From positions 1 through 51,254 of IMG/VR virus record IMGVR_UViG_3300018015_000010: a stretch of 51,254 nucleotides of DNA. The stretch is one strand, 5' to 3'. The number at the start of each line of letters is the position of its first letter. The stretch's first letter is position 1. Origin of the DNA: a virus. Of this stretch, positions 30,395 through 39,505 are shown piece after piece. Made by a program: the position numbers and the translations under genes. Below the pieces are notes generated by a model. The model was not told where the DNA came from. It worked only from the letters and a program-made list of their open reading frames with translations, and searched no databases.

Positions 30395-31771
30395 TTACGG
30401 AACGCTCACGATCTCCGGTTCGTCTGAGCCAGAAGCTAGGTTGACGAACCGAGTGTACTCCTTTTGGAAGCCCAAACACAACTCCCCTGTGGGGCCGTTG
30501 CGCTGCTTGCCGATGATGATGGTTACCATTTCCTGCCCGCCTTCGGCGGTGGACTCGTCCTGCTTCGGACGCCAGAGGAAGATCACGACATCCGCGTCTT
30601 GCTCAAGCGCGCCTGATTCCCGAAGATCGCTCAGCCGCGGCTTCCGCTTCCGGCCCTTCTCGGGTTCGCGGGACAACTGCGACAGCGCCACGACGAAGAC
30701 CTTCTCGTCCTTCGCGAATTGCTTGAGCCCCGCCGATAAATAGCCTACTTCGGCGTTGCGGCTGTCGAATTTCTTCCCCGAGGACATCAACTGGATGTAA
30801 TCAACGATGAACCCCCGGGCACCTTGCTCCTGAATCAGCCGCTTCGCCTTGGCGCGGAAGCTGGTCAGCGTCAAACCGGAGGTATCATCAATCCAGATAG
30901 GTAGTTTGGCGAGTTCGCCGATGCCTTTGACGGCGCGCGCCACATCGTCTCGCGTCGAGAAGCCCGTCGACAAACGGTGAATGTTGATTCTGGAATTCAC
31001 GCAGAGCATCCGGGTGAGCAGCGCCGCCCGCATCATTTCCAAGCTAAAGAATCCCACGGGGATCGAGTAGCGATCCGCCATGTTGAGCGCTATGCACGTC
31101 GCAAGCGCCGTCTTGCCCAAGCTGGGCCGCGCCGCGATGATGGTCAATTCACCTGGCTGGAGCCCCCTGCACATAGCGTCAAGGTCTGTAAACCCCGTCG
31201 GGATCCCGTAGGCCGCCCCTGTGCGGCCGTCGAGCAGCGTCCCGAAGGCTCCCATCTCCTCGCGAAATACTTGATCGAGCTTGACGAGGCCCGATTTCTG
31301 CTTGGCGCCGATGATGTCGTAGAGCGCTTCAATTCCCAGTTCGGCGAGCGTTGCCGAATCGTCGATGCCTTCGAATGCCCTCGCCAGTACGTTGTTTGAA
31401 GCGTTGATGATGCTGCGAAGTTTAGATTTCTCCTTGACGATATGGCAATATTCCCCGACCGCCGCCGTCGTGCCAATCGGGACCCCTTCGGTTAGCCCCG
31501 CAATGTATCCCCCTCCGCCGGCTTTATCGAAGAGTCCGTCTTTCGTGAGTTGGTCGGAGAGGGTGACGAGGTCTATCGTCGTGCCCTTTTCGGAGAGTTG
31601 GAGCATTTTTTCGAAGCATAGACGATTAGCGGTCGAGTAGAAATCGCCGACACTGACGATCTCTATCGAGATCGCAAGCGCAGCGTTGTCCAAAAGGACG
31701 CTACCCAAGAGCGCACGCTCCGCCTCGGTGTTATGCGGCATTGTTCTCTCACTGGCTGTTGCGCTAGGCAT
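30395..31771 (-). CDS. replicative DNA helicase, DnaB-like
   Basis: N-terminal helical domain with NTEAERALLGSVLLD (residues 13-27), then the RecA-like domain: ARPSLGKTALA (Walker A), FFSLEM, FIVDYIQLM (Walker B), SQLSRE and the final IIGKQRNGPTG arginine-finger region. Hexameric helicase that unwinds the phage replication fork. I start it at 31771 (MPSATASERTMPHN), five bases after the stop of the methyltransferase gene; the longer frame to 31837 lies inside that gene. 458 residues is a normal length. Confidence 0.95.
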   Translation of the reverse strand: MPSATASERTMPHNTEAERALLGSVLLDNAALAISIEIVSVGDFYSTANRLCFEKMLQLSEKGTTIDLVTLSDQLTKDGLFDKAGGGGYIAGLTEGVPIGTTAAVGEYCHIVKEKSKLRSIINASNNVLARAFEGIDDSATLAELGIEALYDIIGAKQKSGLVKLDQVFREEMGAFGTLLDGRTGAAYGIPTGFTDLDAMCRGLQPGELTIIAARPSLGKTALATCIALNMADRYSIPVGFFSLEMMRAALLTRMLCVNSRINIHRLSTGFSTRDDVARAVKGIGELAKLPIWIDDTSGLTLTSFRAKAKRLIQEQGARGFIVDYIQLMSSGKKFDSRNAEVGYLSAGLKQFAKDEKVFVVALSQLSREPEKGRKRKPRLSDLRESGALEQDADVVIFLWRPKQDESTAEGGQEMVTIIIGKQRNGPTGELCLGFQKEYTRFVNLASGSDEPEIVSVP

Positions 31772-31773
31772 AA

Positions 31774-32841
31774 CTATTTTTTCAAGGCTCTGACTTCTAT
31801 GTAGGCTTCGATGAAGCCTTTGGCGACTTCCGCGCACAGCGCGTTACCATAACCGCGCAGTCGTCCCATGCGGTTGGGAGCCCCTGCAACCAGCGGGGAT
31901 GTGCCGGGTTCAACTGCCCGGTACTTTTCGTCCCGGCACCAAAGCCATTCGGCGTCCGCCCAGAAGCCGTTAGTGAAGCCACGGCTTGTTCGTTCAGCGG
32001 CCTGGAATTCTTCTGAAGAGTTTCTTCGCTGGCTTGACCGTTCTTCCAATCCCGCGCCGAGGGTGTGGCCCAAGCAGTGAGATTCGCCTGACTGTGCAGC
32101 CCGTCCGCGTTGCCCCGATGCGCTCCCGCGCATTCCGAGTCCTCGCTGCGCGGGGTCGCCCAGGTCGCCGCATTGCTTAGGTCGTGCGGGAAGTGGTAAT
32201 GCTCCGCTTCCGTGTTCCCGCGTTCCTTGTCGTCGTGAACTTGCGGCGTCGGCCATCCGACCAGCTTCGCAATCCCGCCCATCAACTTCTCGTCGTAGCG
32301 ATCCCCGCCCCGGCTCGTCTGGCTGCCTTCCATTGCGTTCGGCGTTGGCCACGAAGTACAGTCGCTGCCGGATATGCGGCGCGCCGAAGCCCGCAGCGCA
32401 CAAATCCGCCGCCCCGACGGCGTAACCCGCTCCTTCCAAGTCAGCCGAAACAACGTCGAGCCAAGTAAGTCCGTCTTTGGACGCAACCTGCTCGCCAAAC
32501 ATTGTGTCAGGGCGGCACTCGCGTATGAGCCGGAACCATGCGGGCCATAAGTGACGACTATCTGAGAAGCCTCCCCGCTTCCCGCTTGCACTGAAACTCT
32601 GGCAGGGGCAGAAGCCTGTCCAAACGGGAGTATCGTTTGGCCATCCAGCCGCTCTAAGGGCGTAACTCCACACCCCGATGCCGGCGAAGAAGTGGCATTG
32701 CGTGAAGCCTCGGAGGTCTGCGGGTTGGACTTCGGTAATACTTCGTTCATCAACTTCCCCTGAGCCGATCTGCCCAGCCTTGATTAACTCGCGCAGCCAT
32801 GCCGCCGCGAACGGATCGATTTCGTTGTAGTAGGCACTCAC
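31774..32841 (-). CDS. DNA cytosine-5 methyltransferase
   Basis: Motif I FFAGIGVWSYAL, catalytic motif IV GFCPCQSFS (Pro-Cys), motif VI GEQV, motif VIII QRLYFVA and motif X RGYGNALCAEVAKGFI are all present. The GTG at 32841 is preceded by GAAGGGAAA and starts SAYYNEIDPFAAAWLREL, as in related phage enzymes. The target-recognition region (about residues 190-300) is Arg/Gly-rich and coincides with a second open frame that looks coding. Probably protects phage DNA from host restriction. Confidence 0.92.
   Translation of the reverse strand: MSAYYNEIDPFAAAWLRELIKAGQIGSGEVDERSITEVQPADLRGFTQCHFFAGIGVWSYALRAAGWPNDTPVWTGFCPCQSFSASGKRGGFSDSRHLWPAWFRLIRECRPDTMFGEQVASKDGLTWLDVVSADLEGAGYAVGAADLCAAGFGAPHIRQRLYFVANAERNGRQPDEPGRGSLRREVDGRDCEAGRMADAASSRRQGTREHGSGALPLPARPKQCGDLGDPAQRGLGMRGSASGQRGRAAQSGESHCLGHTLGAGLEERSSQRRNSSEEFQAAERTSRGFTNGFWADAEWLWCRDEKYRAVEPGTSPLVAGAPNRMGRLRGYGNALCAEVAKGFIEAYIEVRALKK
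31797..32750 (-). CDS. overlapping-frame protein with WPTP repeats, about 317 aa
   Basis: A 317-codon frame entirely inside the cytosine methyltransferase gene, same strand, other frame. ATG at 32750 with AGGGGAAG. It is not a random shadow: SWPTPNA, GWPTPQ, WATPRSED and WATPSARD repeat along the chain and the end reads GQLNPAHPRWLQGLPTAWDDC, all hallmarks of a protein family I recognise from many phage methyltransferase loci. Function unknown; it may be part of the modification system. Confidence 0.6.
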   Translation of the reverse strand: MNEVLPKSNPQTSEASRNATSSPASGCGVTPLERLDGQTILPFGQASAPARVSVQAGSGEASQIVVTYGPHGSGSYASAALTQCLASRLRPKTDLLGSTLFRLTWKERVTPSGRRICALRASARRISGSDCTSWPTPNAMEGSQTSRGGDRYDEKLMGGIAKLVGWPTPQVHDDKERGNTEAEHYHFPHDLSNAATWATPRSEDSECAGAHRGNADGLHSQANLTAWATPSARDWKNGQASEETLQKNSRPLNEQAVASLTASGRTPNGFGAGTKSTGQLNPAHPRWLQGLPTAWDDCAVMVTRCARKSPKASSKPT

Positions 32842-33389
32842 TTTCCCTTCTTCGCACAAGCGGCGCAGAGCAAATACCCCTTAAAGTACCGCGTCCACCC
32901 CCCCGTGTCCCCCGGATGCGCGTCGATGAGAGCGTCGAACGCCCCCAGTTCGACGTGCCGCACGCCGCACTCTGGACACGTCGCAGGGATCTCGCCCGCA
33001 CATAAAATGTGGGCGGATTCATACGGCCACAGTGCGGCGAGGGTCAGTAGTGCAGGACTGCATTGCGCGGCTTGCTTTGCGCAGGCGTGCGCGAAGCGTG
33101 GGAAGGTTCGACGAGCCTGCTCCGCAGGCTCCCCGTCGCTGGCGACGGCCGTACACTCCGCGACGATCTCGGGAACCGTAGGGAATCCGTACCCCTGCTC
33201 GCCGCCAGCCTCAGCGAAGCGTCGGAAGGCTTGGCGAAGCGTGTCCACACCGAAGCGCTCGACGGCCTCGAAGATGGCCATCCTACGCCGATCCCAAAAC
33301 TCCTGGTCGTCGTGGGTGTGCGGCGGGAAGCGAAGTAGGGCTGATTCGAGTTTTTTTACTTCTTTCAGGCATTCCGCGTCGGTCATCAT
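32838..33389 (-). CDS. hypothetical replication-region protein with zinc ribbon, 183 aa
   Basis: Helical N-terminal 100 residues (ECLKEVKKLESALLRF, RRRMAIFEAVERFGVDTLRQ) reminiscent of helicase-loader or accessory replication proteins, then a C-terminal zinc ribbon CPECGVRH ... CAAC. Overlaps the methyltransferase start by four bases. Start at the ATG-ATG at 33389. Palindrome copy 12 lies inside the coding region. Loader function is a guess from context. Confidence 0.6.
   Translation of the reverse strand: MMTDAECLKEVKKLESALLRFPPHTHDDQEFWDRRRMAIFEAVERFGVDTLRQAFRRFAEAGGEQGYGFPTVPEIVAECTAVASDGEPAEQARRTFPRFAHACAKQAAQCSPALLTLAALWPYESAHILCAGEIPATCPECGVRHVELGAFDALIDAHPGDTGGWTRYFKGYLLCAACAKKGK
33049..33064. 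repeat. AGTGCAG palindrome, copy 12
   Basis: AGTGCAGGACTGCATT, one arm change; inside CDS 32838..33389 rather than at a boundary. Confidence 0.8.
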
Positions 33390-33616
33390 GAAAACCCACG
33401 AAACAAAAATTTTAGCGATTGCCAAAATCGGACGAATATTGGAGGTACGGGCTTCGCTAATTCCCATCCGCAGATGAAACAGAAGTCGCCTTGATACACC
33501 TCAACGCCACAGGCTGGGCATCGGCGAGTGTTTGGGTCTTCAATAAGTTTCGACCCACATTTCGAGCAGAAGTTCCCGCCTCGATCTCCATTGCAAGTAA
33601 GGCAAATCATTGACAT
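33386..33616 (-). CDS. double zinc-ribbon protein, 76 aa
   Basis: Four Cys pairs (CLTC, CSKC, CPAC, CFIC) form two zinc ribbons like the DZR domain, followed by an aromatic tail. Start at 33616 behind GAGGAGGTGAG. Overlaps the next gene by four bases. Confidence 0.65.
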   Translation of the reverse strand: MSMICLTCNGDRGGNFCSKCGSKLIEDPNTRRCPACGVEVYQGDFCFICGWELAKPVPPIFVRFWQSLKFLFRGFS

Positions 33617-33630
33617 TTCTCACCTCCTCG

Positions 33631-33870
33631 CTACTCAACGCCAGCGACCGCTTGGTACATCACCTGAATTTCAGGGATGCCGGTTTCTGGGTTGACCCCT
33701 GCGAAGACGATGGTATGCACCACTGCCTTGAACTTGATGGTCTTCCCAGCGAGTGGATGCTCGGGCGGGACATTGGGGCTGTAGGTGCCAAACCGTTCGT
33801 CGTCGACGTTGAACGGCACCGTCTCCCCTTCCGCAACGCTTCCATCGGGTTTCTTTAGGTTTACCTTCAT
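33631..33870 (-). CDS. small beta-rich protein, 79 aa
   Basis: AAAGGAAGTGAG precedes the ATG at 33870. Alternating hydrophobic pattern (TIKFKAVVHTIVFAGV) suggests a beta barrel. No family recognised. Confidence 0.6.
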   Translation of the reverse strand: MKVNLKKPDGSVAEGETVPFNVDDERFGTYSPNVPPEHPLAGKTIKFKAVVHTIVFAGVNPETGIPEIQVMYQAVAGVE

Positions 33871-33883
33871 CGCTCACTTCCTT

Positions 33884-34066
33884 TCAGTAGGAGGGATTCT
33901 TCGATCCGTCGTTGTAAACTCGGTTTAGGACTCTCGTTAGGCGCTCGATTTCCTTCCTGAAATGCCGCCGCGCGGTTTCATGGCTCTTGTGCAACGGGCA
34001 TTTGTGCTCGTTGACCTCGTAGAGTAGGTCACCGATGAATCTAGTCGCCCACTTTTTATACGTCAG
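33884..34066 (-). CDS. small basic protein with probable CTG start, 60 aa
   Basis: The frame has no ATG, GTG or TTG near its beginning; it opens just after the stop of the upstream gene, where CTG at 34066 lies four bases after GGAGGTGAG. The product (KKWATRFIGDLLYEVNEHKC ...) is charged, helical and well formed, and fills the gap between two genes exactly. A CTG start is rare, so an alternative is initiation at a later TTG giving about 33 residues. Confidence 0.45.
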   Translation of the reverse strand: MTYKKWATRFIGDLLYEVNEHKCPLHKSHETARRHFRKEIERLTRVLNRVYNDGSKNPSY

Positions 34067-34069
34067 CGC

Positions 34070-35044
<975 letters not shown>

Positions 35045-35133
35045 TCTAACCCTCCGGCAAGGGAGCGGAGGCGACGTGCCGGCGCCGCCTCCAGGTATCC
35101 CCGTGAAGAGAGCCCACACGGCTCGATGGCCAG

Positions 35134-35162
35134 AATATACCCTCTATCGAACTGTGTGTCAA
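35134..35162 (-). promoter_or_regulatory. strong sigma70-like promoter, leftward
   Basis: Minus-strand TTGACA (35162-35157), 17-bp spacer, TATATT (35139-35134). Overlaps the end of gene 35159..35413 and drives the initiator-like gene and probably the methyltransferase and helicase. Confidence 0.75.
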
Positions 35163-35413
35163 GAACCAATTTTGAACGGCGGTCGGCTCTGGTGCTTCGT
35201 CCCCGGCAGCGTCGTGATCTCGACATCGCCCATGACGTTGTACGCCTTGCACTCTTTGTTGGCGCACCAAATCTGCGGCGCTTGGGCTTGGGTGCTTAGG
35301 CGACTGCGTTCGACTGCACTCGCTGCGACCGGCTGGTCGCAGTACGAGCACTTCGTAATTCCGGTTAAAGGGTCAATATAGACCGCTGCGCCGACGATGA
35401 TCGTTTGTGGCAT
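35159..35413 (-). CDS. small zinc-binding protein, 84 aa
   Basis: CSYCDQ and a later CANKEC give a four-Cys site. ATG at 35413 with GGAGAGTGG, directly behind palindrome copy 14. No family recognised. Confidence 0.6.
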   Translation of the reverse strand: MPQTIIVGAAVYIDPLTGITKCSYCDQPVAASAVERSRLSTQAQAPQIWCANKECKAYNVMGDVEITTLPGTKHQSRPPFKIGS

Positions 35414-35426
35414 AGCCACTCTCCTT

Positions 35427-35442
35427 TGTGCAGTACTGCACT
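35427..35442. repeat. AGTGCAG palindrome, copy 14
   Basis: TGTGCAGTACTGCACT; overlaps the TAG stop of gene 35441..35737. Confidence 0.9.
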
Positions 35443-35737
35443 ACGTCTTTTCGTTCTGATACAACACGACGAGGCATTCAAAGCACAGCACGGGGTTTGC
35501 CGGATTCAGTGCGACGACCACTTGGGTCGAAGGACTCATTATGACTTTCTCCCCGCATCCATAGCAAGCTACCTCCACAGACCCCTTGACGGGCATCATC
35601 GCTAGATCCGCCCTCATGCACACGATGATGCACCCTTCGGCGGCGAGCCGTTTGGGTTCAACGAGTTCGGCGGTCATGCCGTCCAGCCGATGATTCGCAA
35701 GCAACTTGCCCAAGTCAACGGTGTTCGGTGTGTCCAC
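35441..35737 (-). CDS. zinc-binding protein, 98 aa
   Basis: CYGCGEKV and CFEC pairs in the C-terminal half form a zinc site; N-terminal half is helical with two further Cys. ATG at 35737 with AGGAGG. Function unknown. Confidence 0.6.
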   Translation of the reverse strand: MDTPNTVDLGKLLANHRLDGMTAELVEPKRLAAEGCIIVCMRADLAMMPVKGSVEVACYGCGEKVIMSPSTQVVVALNPANPVLCFECLVVLYQNEKT

Positions 35738-35746
35738 AGATGCCTC

Positions 35747-36091
35747 CTAAATTCGGGCTCGATTATACTCCAGTTTCTTCCCGACGAGGGTAGCGAGTTG
35801 CTCCACGTCGTGGCAATGCACACCGTCTGGCCAGCCGTTCCCGAAAACCAGCTTCGCGGAAGAAGGCCACCACTGCGCGATAAATGGGCCGGTCAGCTTC
35901 CAATGATGGCCACCATTCGAAATCCTCAGCGTAAAGCCGTTACGCTTCGCCCAGTCCTCGACAACGCCCTGGAGGCTCAGGGCGATGGAGAGCCTTGTCG
36001 CGTGGCGGTCCTTCGCCCCTTCCCCGACCTGAAACGGCACAAGGTCGCTGGGGCCAAGAGTTGCCACGTCGTTGTAGCTTTTGCGCTTCAT
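35747..36091 (-). CDS. conserved phage protein, 114 aa
   Basis: C-terminal part GGHHWKLTGPFIAQWWPSSA then KLVFG ... VEQLATLVGKKL matches a small protein common in phage recombination regions, of unknown role. GAGGAAGC precedes the ATG at 36091. Next to the SMC-like ATPase gene. Confidence 0.6.
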   Translation of the reverse strand: MKRKSYNDVATLGPSDLVPFQVGEGAKDRHATRLSIALSLQGVVEDWAKRNGFTLRISNGGHHWKLTGPFIAQWWPSSAKLVFGNGWPDGVHCHDVEQLATLVGKKLEYNRARI

Positions 36092-36120
36092 AGCTTCCTC
36101 TGCTTTGTCACAACAACAAA

Positions 36121-37950
36121 TTACGCATGGATGTTATCCACGACTGTCGGCCCAATTGGGCTCTCATTGGTAAACCAAAGTATCTTGAATCCTTCTGGCA
36201 ATTTCTGTGGTTCCGGGCGGATTTCAGTTGTGCTACAGATGATGACCTGCACGCCAGCCTTCAGCAGGATCCCTGCCAGTTTGTTGCGAGCCTTCTCGCC
36301 CAACTTGTTCGCGTCGTCGAGCGCCATGATGTTCAGCCCCGACGCCTTCGCCGCGGCGAGCCGCAACGCCGCTTCCAAGAGCACCTTCTGGCCACCAGAG
36401 AGTTGCTCGGCGCCGAGCCCATCGGCGAAGAACCCGAAGGGTTCATTGGAGTATTCGACCTGCTCGAAGCCAAACTCGCTGAGGATGGCCTGCATTTCCT
36501 CGACGAAGTGCGACGAACCCGCCTTCAGCAGGGTTTCCTTGAGGGCCGCAAGTTCCTCGACGGCCGCCTTCAGTTCCTCGGCCTCGGATTGCTTCGACCG
36601 CACAGCGGTCACTTGGAGGGAGCGCGATGCATTGATGTCTTGCGCTTTCTGGATATCCAAGTTCTTGATCTCGGCGGCGGTGAGCGCCTCGCTGGCCTTC
36701 GCCAGTTCGTCGGGCCAGTTGCCAGTCTCCAGCGACGAAGATTGGTGCTTGGCAAGACGGGCCGCAAGATCCTCGGCGTGCGTGATGGCCTGCTTGACGG
36801 TGGCAACTTCCCCAGTCAGCCGCTCGTATTCTTTCTTCTGTTCCGCCCCCTTGGTTTCGAGGCCGGTGACATCCCCTTGCAGGCCCTTGACGCCCGACGA
36901 AAGGGCCTCCAAGTCTGCCTCTGCGTCTTGCAGTTGTATGGTGACCTCGCCGTGCATCTTCTTCATGTCGGCAACCGTGAGAGGGCACTTGAAGATGTCC
37001 ACCACCCCGCACTTCGCCCCCATGCCCGACATGCTCTTGAGAGTCGCCCTGAGTTTGATGACATTCTGATTCGTTGCAGAGACCTTCTCCTTGCCTTCGT
37101 CGAGCCCAGATAGCTTCTTGTGGTACTCGGCGCGAAGGTTTTCAAGCGCTTGCTGCGCAACGCGCCATTGCTCCTCAGTGGAAGTGAGCTTGGCCTTGAG
37201 CGTCGCCACCCCTTCGGCGCCAGCGGCTTCTTTCTGGAGGCTCTCCAACGTCCGCTTCCATTCCTCGTGGGCCGCTTGCTTGGCGATCGCCGTATCCCGG
37301 CGAGCCTTCAACGGCGCCACGTCCACAACCTTGCCGCCAGCCAGTTCGACGGCCTCGGGAATCTGCGCCTGCAACTTATCAACTTCCCGGTTCAGGTCGC
37401 GAATGCGAACCTCTTTGAGAGACTTTATCATTTCGTCAACTACGCCAACAGATCGGAAACTCGTCGCAAGGTTCATTTTTTTCACCAGCGGCGGAGCCTC
37501 TAATTCTGCTTGGCTCATCAACTGCAACAAAACCTTACGCTGGTCTTCCTCTTTGCGATTCCAGATTGGAGAAGGATCCAAAAGTAATTGCACAATTTCT
37601 GGACTGCACTTCAACAATGTCTTGATAGTGCCTCGTTGCAAACGAACATCTGAGTAATCACCGTTGATCCCGATACGGTTAGTTTTCGCGTTGACCGCTT
37701 GGTCAATTACAATCCCTCCAGACATTCGGCAAGCGATGCGGAATGAATCAGAGCCTAGTCTGATTTCCATCCTCAAACCTTCTCCCTTTCTGTTTATGAT
37801 TGGATTTTCTCCGCACAAAAGTAAACTCAGTGCGTGCAGAACGGACGACTTACCGCTTCCCATCGCTCCCAAAAAAAGGTTGAAAGCTGAGAGGAAAATG
37901 TTCGTCGCCTTGTGCGACCTATAGTCAGCCAATTGGATTTGTTCTATCAT
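36121..37950 (-). CDS. SMC/SbcC-like recombination ATPase, 609 aa
   Basis: Walker A FLGAMGSGKSSV (residues 26-37), long coiled coil (about 160-480) with a central CGVVDIFKCPLT turn in the place of a zinc hook or hinge, ABC signature EQLSGGQKVL (515-523) and Walker B LNIMALDDAN (539-548). This is the layout of RecF/SbcC/T4 gp46-type ATPases, which pair with a nuclease to process DNA ends. No SbcD/gp47-like nuclease is visible. Basic leader AAAAGGAG precedes the ATG. The 3' end borders a conserved small protein; upstream lies the pentanucleotide array. Confidence 0.85.
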   Translation of the reverse strand: MIEQIQLADYRSHKATNIFLSAFNLFLGAMGSGKSSVLHALSLLLCGENPIINRKGEGLRMEIRLGSDSFRIACRMSGGIVIDQAVNAKTNRIGINGDYSDVRLQRGTIKTLLKCSPEIVQLLLDPSPIWNRKEEDQRKVLLQLMSQAELEAPPLVKKMNLATSFRSVGVVDEMIKSLKEVRIRDLNREVDKLQAQIPEAVELAGGKVVDVAPLKARRDTAIAKQAAHEEWKRTLESLQKEAAGAEGVATLKAKLTSTEEQWRVAQQALENLRAEYHKKLSGLDEGKEKVSATNQNVIKLRATLKSMSGMGAKCGVVDIFKCPLTVADMKKMHGEVTIQLQDAEADLEALSSGVKGLQGDVTGLETKGAEQKKEYERLTGEVATVKQAITHAEDLAARLAKHQSSSLETGNWPDELAKASEALTAAEIKNLDIQKAQDINASRSLQVTAVRSKQSEAEELKAAVEELAALKETLLKAGSSHFVEEMQAILSEFGFEQVEYSNEPFGFFADGLGAEQLSGGQKVLLEAALRLAAAKASGLNIMALDDANKLGEKARNKLAGILLKAGVQVIICSTTEIRPEPQKLPEGFKILWFTNESPIGPTVVDNIHA

Positions 37951-37975
37951 CGGTTTCTCCTTTTCATAGAACCCA

Positions 37976-38284
37976 TGCCATGCCAGGACTCACCTCAGCA
38001 CAACTGACCCCACCACAAAAACCCTATCGGACCCCATCCAACCATTCTGAGCCACAGCCTACCCGAACTTGCCCAACCTGAACTCGTCTCACCCCGCCAA
38101 GGCGTTACAAGCCTGAATCGACCAAACCTCGCCCATCCACTGCATACCTTGCCGAATCCTACCCTGCCGCACCGGACATCACCACAACCCAGCTTGCCCT
38201 ACCTCAACTCATCATGGCTTACCCGACCTCACCAAAGCACACCCAGCCCGGCCCGAACATATCCAACCGCATCGAGCCGTGTCA
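37976..38284. repeat. degenerate pentanucleotide array (GGYNN on minus strand)
   Basis: About 300 bases without a gene that split cleanly into more than 50 five-base units. On the plus strand nearly every unit ends in C (3 exceptions among the 52 clearest), the third base is a purine in all but four, and the fourth is C in over half: consensus NNRCC. On the transcribed strand it reads GGYNN. No unit is the same for long, so this is not a microsatellite; only the register is conserved. It lies between the SMC-like ATPase and gene 38285..38887. Confidence 0.9.
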
Positions 38285-38887
38285 CTACAAAACCTTGAAC
38301 CCGACGACCTGAAAGCGACCAAAAGTCGGACGAAAATCTCCGACCCCGATGAGCCTACCCGCTTGCTGGATGAGATCATTCAGCATTGCCGAGTTGATAT
38401 ACTCCGGCAAAAGCACTTGGAGGGTGAAGCGACACTTCCAACCTTCCTTCATCGCTGGCCGGGAGCGAGTGATTGCGTTCCTCTGGATCGTCACACGACG
38501 ACGGTCCACCTCATCCCAATCCTTCACGCCGAGGGAGCAAAGCGGACTCATCGCGACAACGCCAGCCTTCGTGATGTCCATCGCCGACTTGCGTGGCGAC
38601 CGGGGATCCTGCCGGTACTTCGCAGCGTTGACGATGGCCATGCGGAAGTACTCACCAGGAACACATAGGATGCCTTTCGAGTCACGGTACACGTAGCTCT
38701 CAAGGTCATCTTCCTTTTTGGCCTTGGAACCCTTCGCCGCCTTGGACTTCGCTTCCACCCCGTCCACGCTCCAGCGGTGAAAGAGAAGTGCTGCGGTCCC
38801 GACAACTTCGACTTCAGCTTGGTACGGAACCATGATTGTCGATTCCGCATCATTGCTGACGTTGGATATTTCCGTCGCTGTTTTCAT
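38285..38887 (-). CDS. conserved phage protein next to recombination genes, 200 aa
   Basis: Recognisable features: LLFHRWSVDGVEAK, GEYFRMAIVNAAKYRQDPRS, AITRSRPAMKEGW and the end VGDFRPTFGRFQVVGF, which recalls the glycine-rich ending of RAMP-like folds. I know the pattern from phage recombination clusters but not a function. AAAAGGAG precedes the ATG at 38887. The pentanucleotide array begins right after its stop codon. Confidence 0.65.
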   Translation of the reverse strand: MKTATEISNVSNDAESTIMVPYQAEVEVVGTAALLFHRWSVDGVEAKSKAAKGSKAKKEDDLESYVYRDSKGILCVPGEYFRMAIVNAAKYRQDPRSPRKSAMDITKAGVVAMSPLCSLGVKDWDEVDRRRVTIQRNAITRSRPAMKEGWKCRFTLQVLLPEYINSAMLNDLIQQAGRLIGVGDFRPTFGRFQVVGFKVL

Positions 38888-39242
38888 GTTTCTCCTTTTC
38901 TAAGGCCCGTCGCAGAGCCTTCTCAAACCAGTCTGGAACCCCATCGCGCTTGAAGTCCCAAACCACCTCTTCCTGGCCTTCCATGCTGCACGCTCCTAAG
39001 AATTGGAGGCAAGTCTCGCACGCAACGGCAGGCCAGTACCAATAGCCATCGGTTAACTGTACAAGGGTAATCCGTTGAGCCTCTCCACAGTGACATTCGG
39101 TGCGCGGAGCTTTGTCGTACCAGTGCTCGTTCGCCGTGCGATAGTCGGCATAGACCGTCGAGTACCAGCCCGGCACGATGGTGTGCATTTCGAACCATCC
39201 GATTTTCCCGGTCGGGAATAAGACTGCCCCTGTCGCGCTCAT
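38850..39242 (-). CDS. Cys-containing hypothetical protein, 130 aa
   Basis: Aromatic N-terminal half (GWFEMHTIVPGWYST) with CHCGEAQ and CETC giving a probable zinc site, then a charged helix. ATG at 39242 overlaps the stop of the upstream gene by four bases. Confidence 0.6.
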   Translation of the reverse strand: MSATGAVLFPTGKIGWFEMHTIVPGWYSTVYADYRTANEHWYDKAPRTECHCGEAQRITLVQLTDGYWYWPAVACETCLQFLGACSMEGQEEVVWDFKRDGVPDWFEKALRRALEKEKHENSDGNIQRQQ

Positions 39243-39505
39243 TCCGCTCCTTTAGCGGCCTTCGCCGCCTTGTTAGCCTCTCGGTGCTTGCGTGTTTCGC
39301 TCTCGACGAACTCCGCGATGTCGCGGAGGCAGTCTTCCTCGAAGATTGTCGTAGAATCGGGTAAAAAAGTGTAGCAACGCCAGCTTGTGAACCAACGAAT
39401 AACTCCTACCCCCATACCGTTCTGCTTCGCTACAACCTGCCATACCTTCGTTTTTCGCTCTGGGCTGTTTGGAATCTCGACGAAGCGAATCCACTTGGCT
39501 CTCAT
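39239..39505 (-). CDS. hypothetical protein, 88 aa
   Basis: ATG at 39505 with AAGGGGGA, overlapping the preceding stop. The core (KVWQVVAKQNG then IRWFTSWRCYTFLPDSTTIF) resembles a small conserved phage beta-sheet protein; C-terminal Lys/Ala-rich tail. Function unknown. Confidence 0.6.
   Translation of the reverse strand: MRAKWIRFVEIPNSPERKTKVWQVVAKQNGMGVGVIRWFTSWRCYTFLPDSTTIFEEDCLRDIAEFVESETRKHREANKAAKAAKGAE

Noticed and set aside
35690-37113. Long rightward frames of 459 and 328 codons
   Set aside because: They are antisense to the SMC-like ATPase, whose motifs are unmistakable.
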